From the NCBI RefSeq assembly GCF_012273015.1, contig NZ_CP050954.1, forward strand, positions 310,001 through 374,000: a stretch of 64,000 bases of DNA, in the 5' to 3' direction. The position numbers and the translations under genes are program-made. This stretch comes from Hymenobacter sp. BT18. Its GTDB lineage: Bacteria; Bacteroidota; Bacteroidia; Cytophagales; Hymenobacteraceae. Shown one piece after another: positions 59,966 through 64,000 of this stretch (its first letter is position 1; each line of letters opens with the position of its first letter). The notes below the pieces were generated by a model, which was given only the letters and a program-made list of their open reading frames with translations, made no database searches and was not told where the DNA came from.

Positions 59966-62818
59966 TTGTTTCACCCCAGCCGCTTACGTCGTCTCCTGAT
60001 GCTGGTGAGCCTGCTGGGGTCATTGGCCGCCTGCGCTCCGGCTTCGTCGCCCACCTACCGCATCGCGTTTTCGCAAAGCATAAGTGCCGGCGACTGGCGC
60101 CAGGCCATGCTGGCCGGCATGCAGCGGGAGTTGACCTTTCACCCGGATATTCAGTTTCTGACGCGCGACGCGCAGGGCAACAGCCGCCAGCAGCAGCAGC
60201 AGATTCATGATTTGCTGGATGCCGGCGCCGATGTGCTTATTGTGGCACCTAACGAGGAACACGCCCTGTCGACGGCCATTGAGGAAGCTTACCGGCGCGG
60301 GGTGCCCGTGATTTTGCTGGACCGCCGCACCACCTCTCCCCACTACGCAGCCTACGTAGGTGGCGACAACACCGGCGTGGGGGCCGCTGCCGCCCGCTAC
60401 GCCGCCCTCCGGCTGCGGCAACGAGGCCGGATAGTGGAAGTTGTCGGCGCTGCCTCCTCCGTTTCGGTGCAGCGGCATGAGGGCTTCACTCAGGCCCTGC
60501 GGGCATACCCAGACATGCGCGTGGTGGGCGAAGTAGTGGGCGACTGGGGTGCTACCGCCCTGCAGCCGCCCCTGACCAAGCTCCTGCAGGCCCACCCCGA
60601 AACCAACCTGATTTTCGCGCACAGCGACCTGATGGCCCAGGGCGCCTACGAGGTATGCCAGCGGCTGGGCCGGAAGGATATCCGCATTATTGGGGTAGAT
60701 GGCCTGCCGGGACCAGACAACGGAATGGAGATGGTACAGCAGGGCCGCGCTACGGCTTCGCTCTTTTTTTCGCCCGGCGGGGAGGAAGCCATTCGGGTGG
60801 CCCTGAAGATTCTCTACCACCAGGCCTACGAGCGGGAAAACATCTTGGGCACTATCGTTATCGACTCGGTGAACGTGCTGACCTTGCAGCAGCAAGCCAC
60901 CAAAGTGGCCAGTCAGCAGGCTGGCATTGAGCAGCAACAGCTGCTGCTGCGCACCTTGCAGGCCACCTACGCCAGCCAGCGCACAGTGCTGTATGGGCTG
61001 CTGGCCACGCTGCTGGCGGCCGTGGTGCTGGGGGCTAGCGCCTGGCGGGCCGCCCGCATCAACCGGCGCATCAACCGGGAGCTGGCCCGGCAGAACGAAG
61101 CCAACGACGTCATTAACCAAGAGCTGGTGCGGCAGAATGAGGCCAACGACGTCATCAACCGCCAGCTCAGCACCCAGAACGAGGAAATCCGGGCCCAGCG
61201 CAACCAGATTGCGGAGCTAGCCGAGCAGGCTCGGGTAGAAACCGAAGCCAAGCTGCGCTTCTTCACCAACTTTTCCCACGAGCTGCGCACCCCGCTCACC
61301 CTAATTATGGGCCCGGTAGAGGAAATGCTAACCGGCTCCCATAGCACCGCGCTACTACCCTCCCACCGCCACGACCTAGGCTTGGTGCGCCGCAACACCC
61401 AGCGCCTGCTACAGTTAGTTAACCAACTGCTTGATTTTCGGAAGATTGAAGTGGGCAAAATGGCCGTACAGGCGCGGGAAGACGACCTAGTGGCCTTCGT
61501 GCGGGAGCTGGTAGAAACCTTTGAGCCGGCGGCCCGGGTGCAGCAGGTGTCCCTCCGGTTTCAACCAGCCGAGGCGCGGCTGCCAAGCTGGCTCGACCGC
61601 AACGTGCTGGACAAGGTCTTTTTCAACCTGCTTTCCAATGCCCTGAAATATACGCCCGCCGGCGGCCAGATTACGGTGCGCGTGCGGCCCGCCGATGACG
61701 GCAGTTCGCTCCAAGTGGAAGTAGCCGACACCGGGCGTGGCATCCGGCCCCAGGATAGCCCGCACATCTTCGAGTGGTTTTACCAGGGCGAGCAGCCGGC
61801 TACGGCCAAAGGCTCGGGCATGGGGCTGGCCTTGGCCCAAGGGCTGGTGCGGCTGCACCAGGGAAACCTCACGTTCAGTAGCCAGGTGGGCCAGGGCAGC
61901 ACGTTCATTGTCACGCTCCCGCGTGAGCTGCCGGCGGCCCTGCGTACCACGACCGCCCCGCCCGAAACGCTGACGCTGGACGAGCCGCAGGCTTTCCCCG
62001 TCGAGGCCCTGGATGCGCAGGCAGTGGCCGGGCAGGAGCCGCTGGTGCTGGTGATTGAGGACAATGCCGACGTGAACGAGTTTGTAGCCCGCAAGCTACA
62101 GTCTCACTTCCGCGTGCAAACGGCGGCCGATGGTACTACCGGCCTGCAGCTGGCCCAGGAGCTGATTCCCGACCTGATTGTGTGCGACGTGATGATGCCC
62201 GGCCTGAGCGGGCTGGAGGTAGTGGCGCAGCTGCGGGCCGACTGGCGCACCTCGCACGTACCCGTTATTCTGCTCACCGCTCGTACCGCGCCCGAGCAGC
62301 AGGTGGAGGGCGTGCAGGCCGGGGCCGACGTGTACCTGACCAAGCCCTTCAACCCCACCTTCCTGCTCGAAAGCATTCATACCCTGCTGGCCAACCGTGC
62401 CCGCCAGCACGAGCACACGCGCCGGCAGCTGGGCGCCGCAGGCCAGGCGGCACCCAATTCGGCCGCTCCTGCGCCCGACCCCGACCAGGCCTTCCTGCAG
62501 GCGCTGACAGCCCGGATAGAAGCCGACCTGACCCGCACTGACCTGACCGTGGAGGAACTGGCCCAGGCCCTGGGCTTCTCGCGCACCCAGCTCTACCGCA
62601 AAGTAAAAGCTGTATTGGGCACCAGCGTAACCGACTACATTCAGCTCGTGCGCCTACGCAAAGCCCGCGAGCTGCTGCTCGACGATAAGCTCACGATTAC
62701 GGCCGTGGCTTACGAAGTGGGCTATACCTCGCACTCATATTTCTCTAACAGCTTTAAGGCCCGCTACCAGGTGTCGCCCTCCGAGTTCCGGGCGCGTCGG
62801 TTGGCTGATTCTGCTTGA
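59966..62818 (+). CDS. Hybrid sensor: LacI-type periplasmic binding domain, histidine kinase, receiver and AraC HTH
   Basis: About 950 residues in an HTCS-like plan. The N-terminus has a lipobox-like LAAC after the signal (RLRRLLMLVSLLGS); then a sugar-binding-protein fold (SISAGDWRQAMLAGMQRE, GVPVILLDRR, DIRIIGVDGLP), one membrane helix (VLYGLLATLLAAVVLG), a coiled coil, the kinase domain with phospho-His in FTNFSHELRTPL (61277) and N/G boxes NLLSNALKYTP and DTGRGI, a receiver with VCDVMMPGL, and an AraC HTH. It probably senses a sugar and controls its own or nearby genes. The start is uncertain because the open frame reaches back into the tRNA terminator; 59966 (TTG) is chosen over 59912 (GTG) and 59999 (ATG). 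Confidence 0.9.
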   Translation: MFHPSRLRRLLMLVSLLGSLAACAPASSPTYRIAFSQSISAGDWRQAMLAGMQRELTFHPDIQFLTRDAQGNSRQQQQQIHDLLDAGADVLIVAPNEEHALSTAIEEAYRRGVPVILLDRRTTSPHYAAYVGGDNTGVGAAAARYAALRLRQRGRIVEVVGAASSVSVQRHEGFTQALRAYPDMRVVGEVVGDWGATALQPPLTKLLQAHPETNLIFAHSDLMAQGAYEVCQRLGRKDIRIIGVDGLPGPDNGMEMVQQGRATASLFFSPGGEEAIRVALKILYHQAYERENILGTIVIDSVNVLTLQQQATKVASQQAGIEQQQLLLRTLQATYASQRTVLYGLLATLLAAVVLGASAWRAARINRRINRELARQNEANDVINQELVRQNEANDVINRQLSTQNEEIRAQRNQIAELAEQARVETEAKLRFFTNFSHELRTPLTLIMGPVEEMLTGSHSTALLPSHRHDLGLVRRNTQRLLQLVNQLLDFRKIEVGKMAVQAREDDLVAFVRELVETFEPAARVQQVSLRFQPAEARLPSWLDRNVLDKVFFNLLSNALKYTPAGGQITVRVRPADDGSSLQVEVADTGRGIRPQDSPHIFEWFYQGEQPATAKGSGMGLALAQGLVRLHQGNLTFSSQVGQGSTFIVTLPRELPAALRTTTAPPETLTLDEPQAFPVEALDAQAVAGQEPLVLVIEDNADVNEFVARKLQSHFRVQTAADGTTGLQLAQELIPDLIVCDVMMPGLSGLEVVAQLRADWRTSHVPVILLTARTAPEQQVEGVQAGADVYLTKPFNPTFLLESIHTLLANRARQHEHTRRQLGAAGQAAPNSAAPAPDPDQAFLQALTARIEADLTRTDLTVEELAQALGFSRTQLYRKVKAVLGTSVTDYIQLVRLRKARELLLDDKLTITAVAYEVGYTSHSYFSNSFKARYQVSPSEFRARRLADSA

Positions 62819-63008
62819 AGAATTGTGCGTCAAGCGTTCAAAAACTGATAGAACAGGGCTATTTCCAAGCAATACGATAAATTTAATTCACTGACTAATA
62901 ACTATTTCACCCTCATTGTTGAGTATGCACACGTGCGGGGTAATTGCTGCATAAGCGCAGAAGCGGAGAAATGGAGCTTTGGCTTCTACTCTTCCTTAAA
63001 TCTGCCGC

Positions 63009-63893
63009 ATGAATTCCCGCCGCACATTTGTTAAGTCCGCCGCGCTGCTCTCGGCGGGCGTCCTGCTCAGCCCGGAGCTGCTGGCTTCTTCCAAAAAAAA
63101 TATCGGCCTGCAGCTGTACACCGTGCGCGACGCCATGCAGCAGGACCCGGCCGCCACGCTGGCCCGCGTAGCCAAGCTCGGCTACACCTGTATGGAAGGC
63201 GCCACCTACACCGGCAACCAGAAATTCTACGGCATGGAGCCGGCTGCTTTTGCCAAGGTGCTCAAGCAGAACGGCCTGAAGATGCCCAGCAGCCACTACC
63301 TGCTGGGGGAGCAGGAAAACAACGGCCAGCCCACCCAGGGCACCATCCTGCACGGCTGGGACAAGGCCGTAGACGATGCCGCCCAGGTCGGCATCAAGTA
63401 CATGGTGTGCGCCTGGCTAACCGAGTCGGAGCGCGGCAACCTCGACCACTACAAGCTGCTGGCCGAGCGCCTGAACAAGGCCGGGGAACGGTGCAAAAAG
63501 GCCGGTATCCAGATGGCTTACCACAACCACGACTTCGAGTTTGCGGCCCAGAACGGCCAGCTACCCTACGGCGTGCTGCTCAAGGAAACCGACAAGAGCC
63601 TGGTGCAGATGGAGTTGGACCTCTACTGGGCCACCAAGGCCGGCCACGACCCGGTAGAGCTGTTCAAGCAGAACCCCGGCCGCTTCCCGCTCTGGCACGT
63701 GAAGGACATGGACAAGACGCCCCAGCAAAACTTCACCGAAGTGGGCAACGGCAGCATCGACTTCAAGCGCATCTTCGCCCAGGCCAAGCTGGCGGGCCTC
63801 AAGCACTTCTTCGTGGAGCAGGACCAAACGCCCGGCTCGCCCTTCGACAGCATTCAGCAAAGCATCACGCACATAAAGCGCAACCTCATCTAA
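63009..63893 (+). CDS. Tat-exported sugar phosphate isomerase/epimerase (AP endonuclease 2-like TIM barrel)
   Basis: 294 residues. The start has a twin-arginine signal (SRRTFVKSAALLSAGVLL) of about 27 residues, so it acts in the periplasm. The TIM barrel shows VGIKYMVCAWL, GIQMAYHNHDFEF (metal His), LVQMELDLYWATKAG (Glu, Asp), LWHVKDMD (His) and HFFVEQDQ (Glu). This is the xylose isomerase-like fold common near sugar-uptake genes in this phylum. It lies downstream of the sugar-sensing hybrid kinase, suggesting a role in processing an external sugar. Confidence 0.9.
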   Translation: MNSRRTFVKSAALLSAGVLLSPELLASSKKNIGLQLYTVRDAMQQDPAATLARVAKLGYTCMEGATYTGNQKFYGMEPAAFAKVLKQNGLKMPSSHYLLGEQENNGQPTQGTILHGWDKAVDDAAQVGIKYMVCAWLTESERGNLDHYKLLAERLNKAGERCKKAGIQMAYHNHDFEFAAQNGQLPYGVLLKETDKSLVQMELDLYWATKAGHDPVELFKQNPGRFPLWHVKDMDKTPQQNFTEVGNGSIDFKRIFAQAKLAGLKHFFVEQDQTPGSPFDSIQQSITHIKRNLI

Positions 63894-63898
63894 TTGTA

Positions 63899-63965
63899 AG
63901 TTACTGGTTGTCAGTTGTTAGGTATCGGCGAAAATCTACCGTCCGACAACTAACAACCAGTAACT
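63899..63965. repeat. Intergenic inverted repeat with 20-base arms
   Basis: Arms 63899-63918 and 63946-63965 pair with one mismatch, around a 27-base loop. There is no T-run. It follows the isomerase stop codon closely and may act as an mRNA end or be a REP-like unit. Confidence 0.6.
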
Positions 63966-63992
63966 AGCAACTACCATTCCCACCTATTTCTT

Positions 63993-64000
63993 ATGGAAAA
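63993..64000 (+). CDS. Possible start of the next gene, cut by the window edge
   Basis: ATG GAA AA at the very end. The preceding AT-rich stretch (TTTCTT) is a plausible translation-start context, but only two codons are visible. Confidence 0.2.

Overview
The window looks like chromosomal DNA of a GC-rich Bacteroidota, most likely a Hymenobacter-type member of the Cytophagales. The evidence is the repeated Bacteroidota -7 promoter box TAnnTTTG (16 clear cases), weak or absent Shine-Dalgarno sites, a Porin_10-type outer membrane protein, type III glutamine synthetase, MiaE, a SMUG2-like DNA glycosylase, HTCS-style hybrid sensor kinases, and a miaB - enhancer-binding protein - lptE - TPR protein - secG - groES - groEL run. 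This assignment rests on recognising gene families, not on a database search.

Layout. 1-1361 (minus): the Tat-exported [2Fe-2S] subunit and the FAD subunit (cut by the window edge) of a PaoABC-like molybdenum aldehyde oxidoreductase. 1813-3142: a tiny lipoprotein-like peptide ending in NCPACGRG followed by a DUF692 (MNIO) enzyme, a candidate chryseobasin-related RiPP pathway. 3227-6120: small membrane and hypothetical genes (DUF1304, STAS-like, HPP). 6153-9380: an AT-rich two-gene defence island holding an ABC-ATPase fused to a DUF4435/Toprim domain (PARIS-like single-gene form) and a TIR-TPR protein. 9630-23902: exported hypotheticals, glnN, an LTA-synthase-like sulfatase, mtaB, an XRE regulator, a MacB-type permease, an exported protein of the family databases call asparagine synthetase B, a GH2 hydrolase and miaE. 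23959-34435: porin, lpxK, SMUG2-like glycosylase, Nif3-like protein, zinc-ribbon coiled-coil protein, TPR protein, pabB and miaB. 34575-44290: the sigma-54-type regulator and envelope/chaperone cluster, a POT peptide transporter and pckA. 44372-53816: SDR, S1/P1 nuclease, VOC protein, rsmE, DUF4159, Ada-like protein, acyltransferase, patatin, metallo-beta-lactamase-fold hydrolase and accA, with three long palindromic intergenic elements between 50.1 and 52.9 kb.

54015-59835 is bounded by two nearly identical tRNA-Asp(GUC) genes that share promoter box and leader. Inside are an inverted duplication of about 740 bp carrying two copies of a 194-residue membrane protein gene, an M28 peptidase flanked by short direct repeats, a decayed exported-protein pseudogene, and a 13-nt copy of the tRNA 3' end. 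No integrase is visible. The window ends with a periplasmic-binding/histidine kinase/receiver/AraC hybrid sensor and a Tat-exported sugar isomerase-like protein.

The two most promising systems are the MNIO peptide cluster (1.8-3.1 kb) and the fused ATPase-Toprim plus TIR-TPR island (6.2-9.4 kb). Several genes (13107, 31549, 46999) begin exactly where transcription should start, which suggests leaderless mRNAs.
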